Positions 26,709-35,633 of a DNA stretch of 51,578 nt are shown in pieces (the first letter of the stretch is position 1; every line of letters starts with the position of its first letter). The DNA is from Amycolatopsis coloradensis (GTDB taxonomy: Bacteria; Actinomycetota; Actinomycetes; Mycobacteriales; Pseudonocardiaceae). The notes under the pieces were generated by a model. That model did no database searches, was not told the DNA's origin, and saw only the letters and a program-made list of their open reading frames with translations. The stretch is from positions 1,445,863 to 1,497,440 of the forward strand of contig NZ_CP150484.1 of assembly GCF_037997115.1 (NCBI RefSeq), in the 5' to 3' direction. The translations under genes were made by a program, and so were the position numbers.

Positions 26709-28976
26709 TCACGAGATCGTCGCGGTGCGGAGGAGTTCTTCGACGCCCGGTGTCCGCCACTCGTCCATCACCACGATTTGCCTGTCCGCAACGAACCAGA
26801 TCCGCTGAGTCACTTGCGTCTCGCCGCTTCCACCCGTCTGTCCACGAGGAACACACTGGATCGTCCACTCCTCGTAGGTCGCCGATGTCCCGCCCACCGG
26901 TGCGGTGGTGGAAACCGTCCGCACGGCGTCACCCTCTTGGCGGAGGTCCTTTCGCCCGGCGGCGTTGCAGGCCCGGCCGCCCGCGCTGCGCCGATAGAAC
27001 TCACCGGGCCGGTACGGCGGCTGTTCCGCCGACTGCTGAGTGTTGTCCGTGAGCAGGACGTACTTGCAGTTGAAGTACTTCTTGGGGTCCGGGCAGCCCG
27101 GATCGACGAGCACCTTCTCCAGCCCCTGCGAGACCACGGACCAGCCCTGCGGCAGATGCAGCGTCAGCGCGCCCGCCGAGACGTCGGTGACTCCCGGCGC
27201 GGGCGGAGCGGACGAAGTTCCCTTCAGCGGTTTTCCGCCGGTCACGCCCTCGACGAGCTCCGGGTTCAGGAGACCGCTCAGCTTGTCGTACGGCAGCGTG
27301 TAGTCCTGGACTCCGCAGGCGGTGGCGAAGCCGAGCAAGTTGAGGTCGACGGTCACCTCGACGACCGCCGGGGTGAACGCGAGCCACACCTTCGGCTCTT
27401 CGGCGAGATCGGCCGTCTTGAGGGGCTGGTACGGGAAGGTGCTGCTGACCGCACCGCACTGCTGTTTGTCGGGCCAGAGCAGTTCGGCGAGGGTCCGCAG
27501 CCCGTCGTCGCTGAACTTCCCGGGGGCGAACAGCTCGGCGGGAGTGAGCGCCTTGCCCTCCTTCAGGTCGATGGTCACCGCGGCACGACCATTTCCCCAG
27601 GTCGAATGCGGTTTGTTCGCGAGATCGTGCGTGTAGCGCACCGAAAGGTACCGCTCGTTCTGCGAGCGCACGTCGGCCTTCGTGAGGAGCTTGTACGGGC
27701 CGCGTTCCGGCTCCAGCTTGGCGGCGCCCGGGCCGGTCTTGCGGTTCCAGTCGTCGATCGGCGCCGTCAGTGCGTCGTTGACGCGCTTCAGCCAGGCCTT
27801 ATCGGTGGACCCGGTCACCTCGGGGTGATCCCCGCTGTACGCGATGTTCGTCCCGGGCACGGTTCCGGTCCGGGTCTTCATGGCGACCTTGAGCGCGACG
27901 GCCTGTTGCGTGGTCGGCGGAGACGGCGGCGGCGTGCTCGCGTCGGAGAAGACGACCACCGAGCCGACCACGGCGGCCGTCGCCGCGACGACACCGATGG
28001 CGATCTTCAGCCCTGCCGCGATCCCGCCGGTGGACGCGGCCGCCGCGCCCGTCCCGGCGGCGGCGACCCCGGGCGCGGCCGCCGTACCGGCACTGAGCAG
28101 GACCAACGGGGTCGCCGCGGCGAGCACACCCGCCGCCTTCGCCAGCCGTGACCAGCCCTTGCGCTCCCATTCGTCGCCGTAGCCCGCGCGGGCGACGCGT
28201 TCCAGTTCACTGACGAACATGAGCGCGTCGACCGGTCGTTTCGACGGGTCCTTCGCCATTCCCAGCGCGACGATCTCGTGCACCGGCTGGGGGACTTCGC
28301 CGAACGGGATGGGCGCGTGTTCGTGCAGCGTGCGGAGCACTTCGGTGTCGTCGGCCTGGTAGGGCCGGTGCCCGGCGACGCACTGGAAGAACACGCAGGT
28401 CGCGGCGTAGACGTCGGTCGCGGGCGTGGCCTGTCCGCCCGACCACTGCTCGGGAGCCATGTACGCGGGCGTGCCGACGGACGGGCCGCGTTCCCCCGCC
28501 AGGACGGCCGTGCCGAAGTCGACCAGCTTGCTCTCGCCGGTGTCGGCGACGAGGACGTTGGCCGGTTTGTAGTCCCGGTGGACGACGTGGGCGGAATGCG
28601 CCGCGGCCAGGCCGAGCAGCGAACCCTTCAGAACCGCGAGGGCGGCCTCGGGTTCGAGTGTGCCTTCGGCCTGGAGCACCGAACGCAGGGAGACGCCGTT
28701 GATCGCCTCCATGACGATCGCCGCGCCCTGCGGCGTCTCGAAGAACTCGTGCAGTTTCACGACGTGCGGGCTCGACACCCGGTGCAGCGCCAGGGCTTCC
28801 TGCCGGAACGCGGCGAGATGCGCGGGGTCCGCGGCGAAGCGGGAGAAGAGGTACTTGATCGCGACGAGGTGGCCGGTGGTGTCCTGGCGTGCGAGCACCA
28901 CGCGGCCGAAGGTGCCCGTGCCCAGCTGCTCCAGCTCGGTGAAGCCGGACAGTCTCCACTCGTCGTTCAGTTCCAC
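26709..28976 (-). CDS. Transmembrane Ser/Thr protein kinase with large extracellular domain (second copy)
   Basis: A 755-residue Hanks-type kinase. Catalytic Lys41 (VAIKYL), [20 protein letters not shown] and the activation segment [12 protein letters not shown] are intact. Residues about 290-370 hold hydrophobic Ala/Val-rich segments including a transmembrane helix (AIGVVAATAAVVGSVVVF). The outer part of about 385 residues has regions (LSVRYTHDL ... AAVTIDLKEGKALTPAELF) resembling DUF3298/RsiV-like domains, plus a Cys-containing C-terminal part. The GTG at 28976 overlaps the end of the paralogous kinase by 10 bp, so the pair is co-translated. It would sense an external signal and phosphorylate cytoplasmic targets. 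Confidence 0.9.
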   Translation of the reverse strand: MELNDEWRLSGFTELEQLGTGTFGRVVLARQDTTGHLVAIKYLFSRFAADPAHLAAFRQEALALHRVSSPHVVKLHEFFETPQGAAIVMEAINGVSLRSVLQAEGTLEPEAALAVLKGSLLGLAAAHSAHVVHRDYKPANVLVADTGESKLVDFGTAVLAGERGPSVGTPAYMAPEQWSGGQATPATDVYAATCVFFQCVAGHRPYQADDTEVLRTLHEHAPIPFGEVPQPVHEIVALGMAKDPSKRPVDALMFVSELERVARAGYGDEWERKGWSRLAKAAGVLAAATPLVLLSAGTAAAPGVAAAGTGAAAASTGGIAAGLKIAIGVVAATAAVVGSVVVFSDASTPPPSPPTTQQAVALKVAMKTRTGTVPGTNIAYSGDHPEVTGSTDKAWLKRVNDALTAPIDDWNRKTGPGAAKLEPERGPYKLLTKADVRSQNERYLSVRYTHDLANKPHSTWGNGRAAVTIDLKEGKALTPAELFAPGKFSDDGLRTLAELLWPDKQQCGAVSSTFPYQPLKTADLAEEPKVWLAFTPAVVEVTVDLNLLGFATACGVQDYTLPYDKLSGLLNPELVEGVTGGKPLKGTSSAPPAPGVTDVSAGALTLHLPQGWSVVSQGLEKVLVDPGCPDPKKYFNCKYVLLTDNTQQSAEQPPYRPGEFYRRSAGGRACNAAGRKDLRQEGDAVRTVSTTAPVGGTSATYEEWTIQCVPRGQTGGSGETQVTQRIWFVADRQIVVMDEWRTPGVEELLRTATIS

Positions 28977-31189
28977 TGCGCCTCTTCCAGAATCTTGTCG
29001 AGGCCTGGAGTGTTCCACTCGTCGACGATCACGAGCCGTGTTTTCGGCAGGAACCAGACCCGCTGGGTGACCGTGCCGCCGCCAGAACACGTGAGCCGCC
29101 ACTCTTCGTAGGCTGCCCGCTTCGTCCCGACCGGGCGAAGTTCCTTCATCTGGAGGGTAGGTGCTCCCTGGGTCTCACCGGGTGCGCCGATGGAATGGCA
29201 CGGACGCGGGCCGGTCGAACGGTTGTACGGCTTGCCTGGTTCATACGGCGGCGTGGCCGGGTCGGCCCGCGAGTTGTCGCTGAAGACGACGCCCGCGCAG
29301 TGGAACGGCTGCGTCCCGCCTCCCGCGCACTGGTCGGCGGTCACCAGGTAGCGCTCGATGGGGGCGCCGGAGAGCAGCGACCACTTTTCCGGAGTGGTGA
29401 TGGTGAAGGCGCCGACGTTGTCCACTTTGGTGCGTTGCCCCTGCGTGCCGCCGAGCAGGTTCACGACCCCCGGGCTCAGCAGGTGGAGGAGGTGGCGGAA
29501 TTCGACGGTGACCTGGGTCGGGTCGCAGACACGGGGGTAGCCGAGCACGGATCCGTAGACGTAGAACGTCATCCCGTTCGCGGTCGGTGCCGCTTGCAGC
29601 ACGGTGTCGCCGGTGACGGACCACGGATCCGACATCGCGCGGGCCGGCAGGTGCTCGGGCGAGCTCGGCGCGTCGGCGAGGCAGTCACCCGGCCTGGCGG
29701 CGTCGAAGAGCATGTCTTCGAGCATGAGCATCCGGTCGGCGGTGCCGTCGACGTTGTCGAAGAGCCGCGCGGTGGGGATCGGCTCGCCCTTCGTCAGGTC
29801 GATGACGACAGGACGGATGCTGAACCCGCCGTGGTTGCCGAACTGGACGGAGTCGATCGAGCGTTTGTAGACGACCGAGAGCAGCTTGTCGTCCTGGCGC
29901 AGGATCTCGGCTTCGGTCTTCATATGCGGGATGTCGCCGTCGGGTTCCCGCTGGGGCGGGTAGCTGTCGGGCCAGAAGCCCGCGAGCCACCCGTCGATCG
30001 GCGCCATCAGCGCCTTGTTGACCCGTTCTTCGGCGGCCTTGTCCTTCAGCCCGCTGATCCGGACGTACTTGCCGTTGTAGTCGAAGCCGTCGAGCTTTTC
30101 GGTGCGGGTGAGGAGGTCGACCTTCATCGCGGCGACGGTCGTCGTCTGAGGCGGCGCTTCGTCACCGTCGGCGTTGACCACGACGACCGTGCCGACGGCG
30201 GCCGCGGTGACGGCGGCGACCGCGGCCGTCACCTTGAGACCGAGCGCGATCCCGCCACCGGTGGTGGCCGCGACCCCGCCGCCCGCGATGACCGGTGCCG
30301 CGGCCGTCCCGGCACCGAGCAGGGCCAACGGGGACAGGGCGACCAGGACACCGGCGCCTTTGGCGAGCCAGTGCCAGCCGTTGCGCTCCCAGTCCTCGCC
30401 GTACGCCTTCCTGGCGGACGCCTCCAGTTCGGTGACGAATTCGGCCGCGCCCGACGGCCGCTGGGCGGCGTCCTTCGCCATGCCGCGCGCGATGAGGTCG
30501 CGGACCGGTTCGGGGACCTCGCCGAACGGGATCGGGGCGTATTCGTGCAGCGTGCGCAGCACTTCGGTCTGTTCGGCCTCGTACGGCCGGTGCCCGGCGA
30601 CGCACTGGAAGAACACGCAGGTCGCGGCGTAGACGTCGGTCGCGGGCGTGGCGATGCCGCCCGCCCACTGCTCGGGCGCCATGTACGCGGGTGTGCCCGC
30701 GGCGACCCCGGTCTGCCCGGCGAGCACGGCGATGCCGAAGTCGACGAGCTTGCTCTGCCCCTCCCGGGTGACCAGGACGTTGGCCGGTTTGTAGTCGCGG
30801 TGGACGGTGCCCGCGGCGTGCGCGCCGGCGAGACCGAGCAGCGAGCCCTTGAGGATGGCCAGCGCGGCTTCGGGTTCGAGCTTCTCCTGGCGGCCGAGGA
30901 TCTCTTTCAGGGAGATTCCGTGAACGGCTTCCATGATGATCGCGGCCCCTTGCGGGGTCTCCACGAACTGGTGCAGACGGGCGATGTGGGGTCCCGAAAC
31001 GCGGCTCAGGATCTGCGCCTCGTGGCGGAATTCGGCCAGCCGCCGCGGGTCTGCCGCGAACCGCGCGTACAGGTACTTGATGGCCACGACCTGCGCGGAT
31101 TCGTCGTGGCGAGCCAGCACGACCCGGCCGAATCCCCCTTCGCCCAGCGACCCCATCTCGGTGAAACCCGGCAAGGCCCAGTCGTCCAC
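28967..31189 (-). CDS. Transmembrane Ser/Thr protein kinase with large extracellular domain (first copy)
   Basis: A 740-residue paralogue of the next gene with the same layout: kinase domain 1-270 (Lys38, Asp132 in [10 protein letters not shown], Asp150 in [20 protein letters not shown]), hydrophobic region about 280-345 with a transmembrane helix, then an extracellular domain in which [14 protein letters not shown] and [19 protein letters not shown] resemble the RsiV/DUF3298 pattern. The unusual HRDY replaces HRDL in both copies. GTG at 31189 is preceded by GGAGGA. The two genes arose by tandem duplication, with the outer domains much more diverged than the kinase domains. It is divergent from the malyl-CoA lyase-type gene. 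Confidence 0.92.
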   Translation of the reverse strand: MDDWALPGFTEMGSLGEGGFGRVVLARHDESAQVVAIKYLYARFAADPRRLAEFRHEAQILSRVSGPHIARLHQFVETPQGAAIIMEAVHGISLKEILGRQEKLEPEAALAILKGSLLGLAGAHAAGTVHRDYKPANVLVTREGQSKLVDFGIAVLAGQTGVAAGTPAYMAPEQWAGGIATPATDVYAATCVFFQCVAGHRPYEAEQTEVLRTLHEYAPIPFGEVPEPVRDLIARGMAKDAAQRPSGAAEFVTELEASARKAYGEDWERNGWHWLAKGAGVLVALSPLALLGAGTAAAPVIAGGGVAATTGGGIALGLKVTAAVAAVTAAAVGTVVVVNADGDEAPPQTTTVAAMKVDLLTRTEKLDGFDYNGKYVRISGLKDKAAEERVNKALMAPIDGWLAGFWPDSYPPQREPDGDIPHMKTEAEILRQDDKLLSVVYKRSIDSVQFGNHGGFSIRPVVIDLTKGEPIPTARLFDNVDGTADRMLMLEDMLFDAARPGDCLADAPSSPEHLPARAMSDPWSVTGDTVLQAAPTANGMTFYVYGSVLGYPRVCDPTQVTVEFRHLLHLLSPGVVNLLGGTQGQRTKVDNVGAFTITTPEKWSLLSGAPIERYLVTADQCAGGGTQPFHCAGVVFSDNSRADPATPPYEPGKPYNRSTGPRPCHSIGAPGETQGAPTLQMKELRPVGTKRAAYEEWRLTCSGGGTVTQRVWFLPKTRLVIVDEWNTPGLDKILEEAQWN

Positions 31190-31307
31190 AGATTCCTCCG
31201 CGATTCCCGATCGTGTCCCCTTGGAGGTGAGCTGCGCCGCAGCGGTTCCCCGCCTTCCGGGTTTAGGGTTACTCGTCGGTCACTTAGCCCGTTGCGATGG
31301 AGGAACG

Positions 31308-32369
31308 ATGCGTTCGCCGAAGGATTTCTTCGCCCCGCTCGCGGTGGGAGCGCCGGAACCGCTCCGCCAGATCCCCGTGCCTCCTTCGCGGATGATCCAC
31401 TTCTTCGATCCCAGCAACGAGAAGATGGCCGCCAAGGTCCCGGATATCGCCAAGAAGGTCGACGTCCTGCTCGGGAACCTCGAAGACGCCGTGCGCGCCG
31501 ACCGCAAGGAGGCCGCGCGGAACGGGCTCGTCTCCATCGCGAAGTCGACCGACTTCGGCAAGACGCAGCTGTGGACCCGCGTCAACAGCCTCGACTCGCC
31601 GTGGGTGCTCGACGACCTGATCACGCTGGTCACCGAGATCGGCGACAAACTCGACGTGATCATGGTGCCGAAGGTCGAAGGCGCGCAGGACATCCACTAC
31701 GTCGACCGGCTGCTCGCGCAGCTCGAGGCACGGGCAGGCCTGACGAAACCGCTGCTGGTGCACGCGATCCTGGAGACCGCCAGCGGCGTCGCGAACGTCG
31801 AGGAGATCGCGGGCGCGAGCCCCCGGATGCAGGGCATCTCGCTCGGCCCGGCCGACCTCGCCGCGAGCCGCCGGATGAAGACCACCCGGGTGGGTGGCGG
31901 GCACCCCGGTTACCTGGTGCGCACGGACCCCACCGGTGAAGACCTGAACGAGGGACGCACGACGTATCAGCAGGATCTGTGGCACTACACCGTCGCGCGG
32001 ATGGGCGACGCCTGCGCGGCGAACGGGATCCTGCCGTACTACGGGCCGTTCGGCGACATCCGCGACGTCGTGGCCTGCGAAGACCAGTTCCGCAACGCGT
32101 TCCTGCTCGGCTGCGTGGGCGCCTGGAGCCTGCACCCGGTGCAGATCGACATCGCCAAGAAGGTGTTCTCGCCCTCGCCCGAGGACGTCGCCTGGGCACG
32201 GCGCGTGATCGCCGCGATGGGTGACGGCACCGGTGCGGTGATGATCGACGGGAAGATGCAGGACGACGCCTCGGTGAAGCAGTGCCGGGTGGTCGCCGAA
32301 CTCGCGGACGCCCTCGCCGCCGACGATCCCGAACTCGCCGCCGCCTACGACGCGGCCAGCAGTGTTTGA
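31308..32369 (+). CDS. HpcH/HpaI-type CoA-ester lyase, malyl-CoA/beta-methylmalyl-CoA lyase-like
   Basis: A 353-residue TIM-barrel enzyme. It carries [17 protein letters not shown] (acidic metal/CoA site), [55 protein letters not shown] and [15 protein letters not shown]; the last motif is characteristic of malyl-CoA lyases (Mcl). It should cleave or form malyl-CoA or beta-methylmalyl-CoA with glyoxylate and acyl-CoA. ATG at 31308 follows GGAGG. A CitE-like paralogue lies 138 bp downstream, so they may act on related acyl-CoA substrates. Confidence 0.88.
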   Translation: MRSPKDFFAPLAVGAPEPLRQIPVPPSRMIHFFDPSNEKMAAKVPDIAKKVDVLLGNLEDAVRADRKEAARNGLVSIAKSTDFGKTQLWTRVNSLDSPWVLDDLITLVTEIGDKLDVIMVPKVEGAQDIHYVDRLLAQLEARAGLTKPLLVHAILETASGVANVEEIAGASPRMQGISLGPADLAASRRMKTTRVGGGHPGYLVRTDPTGEDLNEGRTTYQQDLWHYTVARMGDACAANGILPYYGPFGDIRDVVACEDQFRNAFLLGCVGAWSLHPVQIDIAKKVFSPSPEDVAWARRVIAAMGDGTGAVMIDGKMQDDASVKQCRVVAELADALAADDPELAAAYDAASSV

Positions 32370-32507
32370 CATCGCGCGTTCGCGGACACGTCTACGGGCC
32401 GCGACTGATCGGGTACCCGTCAGTCGCCACCGCACGGCGACCCGCAGCCGCGTCAGCGAGGCCTGCCGGCCGAAACGCGCGACCCGAAAAGATCAGGAGG
32501 CTTCCGA

Positions 32508-33362
32508 ATGAACCCCCGGCGTTCCGTCCTCTACATGCCCGGCGCGAACGAAAGAGCGCTCGAAAAGGCCAAGACGCTGGACGCGGACGGGCTGATCCTC
32601 GACCTCGAAGACGCCGTCGCGCCCGACGCGAAGGAAGCCGCACGTGAACGCGTTTGCGCGGCCGCGTCGTCGAAGGAGTACGGCTCGCGCGAGGTGACCA
32701 TCCGCGTCAACGGCCTCGACACCGAATGGCACGACGCCGACCTCCGCGCCGCCGCGCAGGCCGGCCCGGACGCCATCGTGGTGCCGAAAGTCAACTCCGC
32801 CGCCGAGGTGCACAACATCGAGCGCGCGCTGGAGCTCGGCGGCGCGCCGGATCACACGAAGATCTGGGCGATGGTGGAGACGCCGGTCGCGATGCTGCAC
32901 GCCGAGGAGATCGCGTCGGCGTCCGAACGGCTCACCGTGCTGGTCATGGGCACGAACGACCTGGCGAAGGAGCTGCACGCCGAGTTCGTCCCCGGCCGCG
33001 CGCCCCTGCTGGGCGGGCTTTCGCTCGCGCTGCTGGCCGCGCGGGCGACCGGCAAGGCGATCCTCGACGGCGTCTACAACGACGTGAAGGACCTCGAAGG
33101 CTTCGAGGCGGAATGTGTGCAGGGACGTCAGTTCGGCTTCGACGGCAAGACGCTGATCCACCCGGCGCAGCTGGAGCCGTGCAACCGGATCTTCGCGCCG
33201 TCCGAGGAGGAGATCACGCGCTCGCGCAGGATCATCGCGGCGTTCGAGGAAGCACAGGCGGCCGGGCAGGGCGTCGTGACCGTGGACGGGCGGATGATCG
33301 AGAACCTGCACGTGGACAACGCGCGGCGGATCCTGGCGCTGGCCGAGGCGATCGGCGGCTAG
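32508..33362 (+). CDS. CitE-like (citramalyl-CoA/malyl-CoA) lyase
   Basis: A 284-residue HpcH/HpaI-family enzyme. RRSVLYMPGANERALEKAK, ILDLEDAVAPDAKEAAR, VTIRVNGLDTEWHDADL, AIVVPKVNSAAEVHN and IWAMVETPVAMLHAEEIA are the standard CitE-like motifs for metal and CoA-ester binding. It probably cleaves (S)-citramalyl-CoA or a similar acyl-CoA; alone, without citrate lyase subunits, it is not part of citrate lyase. AGGAGG precedes the ATG. The last ~34 bp recur as a diverged copy at 34182-34215, and its stop codon TAG shares a CTAG palindrome with the Abi-like gene on the other strand. Confidence 0.9.
   Translation: MNPRRSVLYMPGANERALEKAKTLDADGLILDLEDAVAPDAKEAARERVCAAASSKEYGSREVTIRVNGLDTEWHDADLRAAAQAGPDAIVVPKVNSAAEVHNIERALELGGAPDHTKIWAMVETPVAMLHAEEIASASERLTVLVMGTNDLAKELHAEFVPGRAPLLGGLSLALLAARATGKAILDGVYNDVKDLEGFEAECVQGRQFGFDGKTLIHPAQLEPCNRIFAPSEEEITRSRRIIAAFEEAQAAGQGVVTVDGRMIENLHVDNARRILALAEAIGG
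33326..33360 (+). repeat. Direct repeat, left copy (3' end of the CitE-like gene)
   Basis: 35 bp, beginning GCGGATCCTGGCGCTGG and ending GATCGGCGGCT, the last codons of the CitE-like gene up to its TAG. The right copy at 34182-34215 matches at 33 of 35 aligned positions with one substitution and one deleted base. Confidence 0.85.
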
Positions 33363-34066
33363 CCGGGACGGGCGGCCGACAGACTCGTACACGAACTGTT
33401 GGCCGTGATGTAGGCGGCGACCTGCGGGGAAATGAGCGCAGCGAGGTCTTGTACGTCGTTGCGGTGCCCCTGCAGGTCGACGGCCAGTAGCGGCTCATGA
33501 TGAGCGACTCGGTTACGAAGCCTGTGCAAGCGCTCGACGTGCTTGTCGACGTCACGGCGATCGGCACCGGCGCGAAAGGCCAGGTGCAGGTAAGGAATCC
33601 ACAGCGGGTCGTGGTGACGTCTCGCGGACAGATATCGCCAGAAGCCGAAACTCAGCTCGGCGATCACCTTTCCTGGCGACGGTGACGCACTCGCGGCACA
33701 GGGACGTTTGACCTTCGGGGTCGCGTTCTTGATGGCTTCGGCCAGCAACCTCCGGCTCGTCTCGTTGACGTCGTACCGCGTGCCGTTCGCCGCCTTCTGC
33801 CACCGCGACGGGAAGATCGTCGTCGCCTGGAAGACCCAGTGTGGCGTCCCGGCCGAGACGGCGTGACCCAATGCCCGGTCGTAGGCGTTGCGCAGGGCCA
33901 CTTCCAGGTGGCACAGGTCGTGGTGGAACGCCGCGGATACCGCCGTGTTCCACTCGTACAACCGCACGGCCTGCTCTCGGTCCTGGTTCGCCGCTTGCAA
34001 GTAGACCGCGAACCTCGGCTTCGACAGCCAGGTCTCGATCCAATCCCCCGCGCGAGCGCTGGGCAC
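33359..34066 (-). CDS. Abi-like (AbiF/Abi_2) HEPN protein, probable RNA-targeting defence toxin
   Basis: A 235-residue protein with the Abi_2/AbiF signatures: LEVALRNAYDRALG (residues 55-67), ELSFGFWRYLSAR (137-149), LWIPYL (155-160) and the HEPN catalytic motif RNRVAHHEPL, Arg184 with His189 (R-x4-H). Proteins of this family mediate abortive infection; HEPN domains are usually metal-independent ribonucleases. GTG at 34066 has GAGGAG at about 8-nt spacing. The gene is preceded by a nested hairpin RNA candidate and flanked by direct repeats. Its stop overlaps that of the convergent CitE-like gene. Composition is somewhat less GC-rich than its neighbours near the promoter, fitting transfer. Confidence 0.85.
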   Translation of the reverse strand: MPSARAGDWIETWLSKPRFAVYLQAANQDREQAVRLYEWNTAVSAAFHHDLCHLEVALRNAYDRALGHAVSAGTPHWVFQATTIFPSRWQKAANGTRYDVNETSRRLLAEAIKNATPKVKRPCAASASPSPGKVIAELSFGFWRYLSARRHHDPLWIPYLHLAFRAGADRRDVDKHVERLHRLRNRVAHHEPLLAVDLQGHRNDVQDLAALISPQVAAYITANSSCTSLSAARPG

Positions 34067-34094
34067 TCTCGTAGCTCCTCTGCTAAGCTGACCG

Positions 34095-34160
34095 ACGAAT
34101 AGCCCCGGATGGCCCCTGACCTATTGGTCATGTCACCGGGGCTTTGATCTTTTTGTTGCC
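34095..34160 (-). ncRNA. abiF-RNA-like structured RNA candidate
   Basis: On the minus strand, directly upstream of the HEPN gene, AGCCCCGG and CCGGGGCT (34136-34143 and 34101-34108) form an 8-bp perfect outer stem; inside it TGACC-AATA-GGTCA (34117-34130) forms a second perfect hairpin, leaving single-stranded GGGGCCAT. Conserved structured RNAs of this kind have been described upstream of abiF genes. Extent of the transcript is a guess. On the plus strand the same DNA ends in a T-rich tract and could pass for a terminator, but no gene there needs one. Confidence 0.6.
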
Positions 34161-34169
34161 GGTCGGCAA
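34156..34169. promoter_or_regulatory. Palindrome upstream of the structured RNA
   Basis: TTGCCG-GT-CGGCAA, perfect 6-bp arms around 2 bp, next to the A-rich stretch preceding the RNA stem. Position fits an operator of the RNA/HEPN promoter; the centre is too tight for an RNA hairpin of full length. Confidence 0.35.
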
Positions 34170-34181
34170 AGCAATGCCCTC

Positions 34182-34215
34182 GCGGATCCTGCCGCTGCCG
34201 AGGCGATCGGCGGCT
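34182..34215 (+). repeat. Direct repeat, right copy (remnant of the lyase gene 3' end)
   Basis: 34 bp matching 33326-33360. In the plus frame it reads ...AEAIGG and then TGA, the same last six residues as the CitE-like protein but with a different stop codon. It is followed after about 25 bp by the end of the amidase gene. Confidence 0.85.
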
Positions 34216-34241
34216 GACGCGTCTAGTCCTCTGAATGCGGG

Positions 34242-35621
34242 TCAGGGCCAGGGGCGCGGAGTGGGGCGAAGGGATTCGTAGGCGGCAGCGGCGCGAAGGA
34301 CGTCGAGGTCGGCGAAGCGGCGGCCGCTGAGCTGGAGACCGATGGGTTGGTCGTCGCTCGCGTAGCCGCAGTTGATCGAGACAGCGGGCTGGCCGGACAT
34401 GTTGTACGGCACGGTGAACGCGATGTGCTCGAACGGGCGGCGCGGGTCGTTGGTCGGCGAGGGCCATTCGGCGGGCGGGGCCGAGACCGGGCAGGTCGGT
34501 GACAGGACGACGTCGAAAGGTTCGGTCGCGCGCAGGGTCGCGACGGCGATGGCGTCGATCTGCGCGAAACCGCGGTAGGCGTCGACACCGCTGACGTCGG
34601 CGCCGCCGGCGGCCCAGTCGGCGATGTACGGCAGGACCTTCGCGCGGCGCTCTTCGGGCAGGGCCGACATGTCCGACCAGGCACGGACGCGCCAGAAAGT
34701 GTCGAGGCCGTCGAGCATTTCCCGGCGCAGGAACGGCGAAACCGGCTCGACGACGGCACCCGCGGCCTCGAAGACGCGTGCGGCTTCGGTGACGGCGGCG
34801 ATCGTCTCCGGCAGCACCGGAAGACCGACACCCGGGTCGAGGTGGAGCCCGATCCGCAGTCCCTTGACCTCGCCCGGCAACGAAGTCCAAGCGAGCGACG
34901 AGGGCGGCAGCGAAAGGTGGTCGCGACCGTCCACACCGGACAGAACGCTCATCAGCAGCGCGGTGTCGGCAACGGTCCGCGTCATCGGCCCGGCGACGCG
35001 GCCGAGGAACGGCGGATCCACCGGCACCCGGCCGAAACTCGGCTTCAGCCCGACCAGGCCGCACCAGCCGGCGGGCAGCCGGATCGAGCCGCCGATGTCG
35101 GTGCCGACGTGCAGCGGGCCGTAACCCGCGGCGGCCGCCGAACCGGCACCGGCGCTGGAACCGCCGGGCGTGCGCGTGGTGTCCCACGGATTCCGCGACG
35201 CGGTGTGGAAACTCGACAGCCCGGACGTCAGCATCCCGTAGTCCGGCATGGTCGTCTTGCCCAGCAGGACACCGCCGGATTCGCGCACGCGAGCGCCCGC
35301 CGGGGCGTCTTCGGGCGCGGGTTCCAGCGCGGTGGCGGCCGTGCCGAGCGGGACCGGGGTGCCGCGGGTCGCGATGTTCTCCTTGAGCGTCAAGGGAACG
35401 CCGTCGATCGGGCCGAGCGGTTCCCCGGCGTGCCAACGGCCTTCGGACGCTTTCGCGTCTTCGCGGGCGCCACTCGGGTCATACGCGTAGAGCGCGTGCA
35501 GTTCGGGTTCGCGTGCCTCGATGCGGGCGAGGACGGCTTCGGTGACTTCGACCGGCGACAGTGTCCCGGCACGGTACCGCGCGACAAGTTCGACAGCGGT
35601 CAGATCAGGCAACTCCGGCAC
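34242..35621 (-). CDS. Amidase (amidase-signature family)
   Basis: A 459-residue Ser-cisSer-Lys amidohydrolase: Lys80 in GVPLTLKEN, cis-Ser155 in TPGGSSAGAGSA and nucleophile Ser179 in GTDIGGSIRLPA. It hydrolyses an amide bond, releasing ammonia or an amine and a carboxylate. Last gene of the long Dpp-type operon, 12 bp after the SDR gene, so its substrate is probably imported by that transporter. Related enzymes act on aryl amides, urea derivatives and carboxamides; the substrate here is not known. Confidence 0.92.
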   Translation of the reverse strand: MPELPDLTAVELVARYRAGTLSPVEVTEAVLARIEAREPELHALYAYDPSGAREDAKASEGRWHAGEPLGPIDGVPLTLKENIATRGTPVPLGTAATALEPAPEDAPAGARVRESGGVLLGKTTMPDYGMLTSGLSSFHTASRNPWDTTRTPGGSSAGAGSAAAAGYGPLHVGTDIGGSIRLPAGWCGLVGLKPSFGRVPVDPPFLGRVAGPMTRTVADTALLMSVLSGVDGRDHLSLPPSSLAWTSLPGEVKGLRIGLHLDPGVGLPVLPETIAAVTEAARVFEAAGAVVEPVSPFLRREMLDGLDTFWRVRAWSDMSALPEERRAKVLPYIADWAAGGADVSGVDAYRGFAQIDAIAVATLRATEPFDVVLSPTCPVSAPPAEWPSPTNDPRRPFEHIAFTVPYNMSGQPAVSINCGYASDDQPIGLQLSGRRFADLDVLRAAAAYESLRPTPRPWP

Positions 35622-35633
35622 GGCAGCACTCCT

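Noticed and set aside
32508..33362. Assigning the CitE-like gene to a citrate lyase complex
   Set aside because: No CitD, CitF or ligase genes are present; a single CitE-like gene is normally a stand-alone acyl-CoA lyase.
34101..34160. Reading the nested hairpin as a plus-strand intrinsic terminator
   Set aside because: The outer stem is followed by a T-rich stretch on the plus strand, but no plus-strand gene ends just before it, and the inner hairpin and placement right before the Abi-like gene fit an RNA of the minus strand better.
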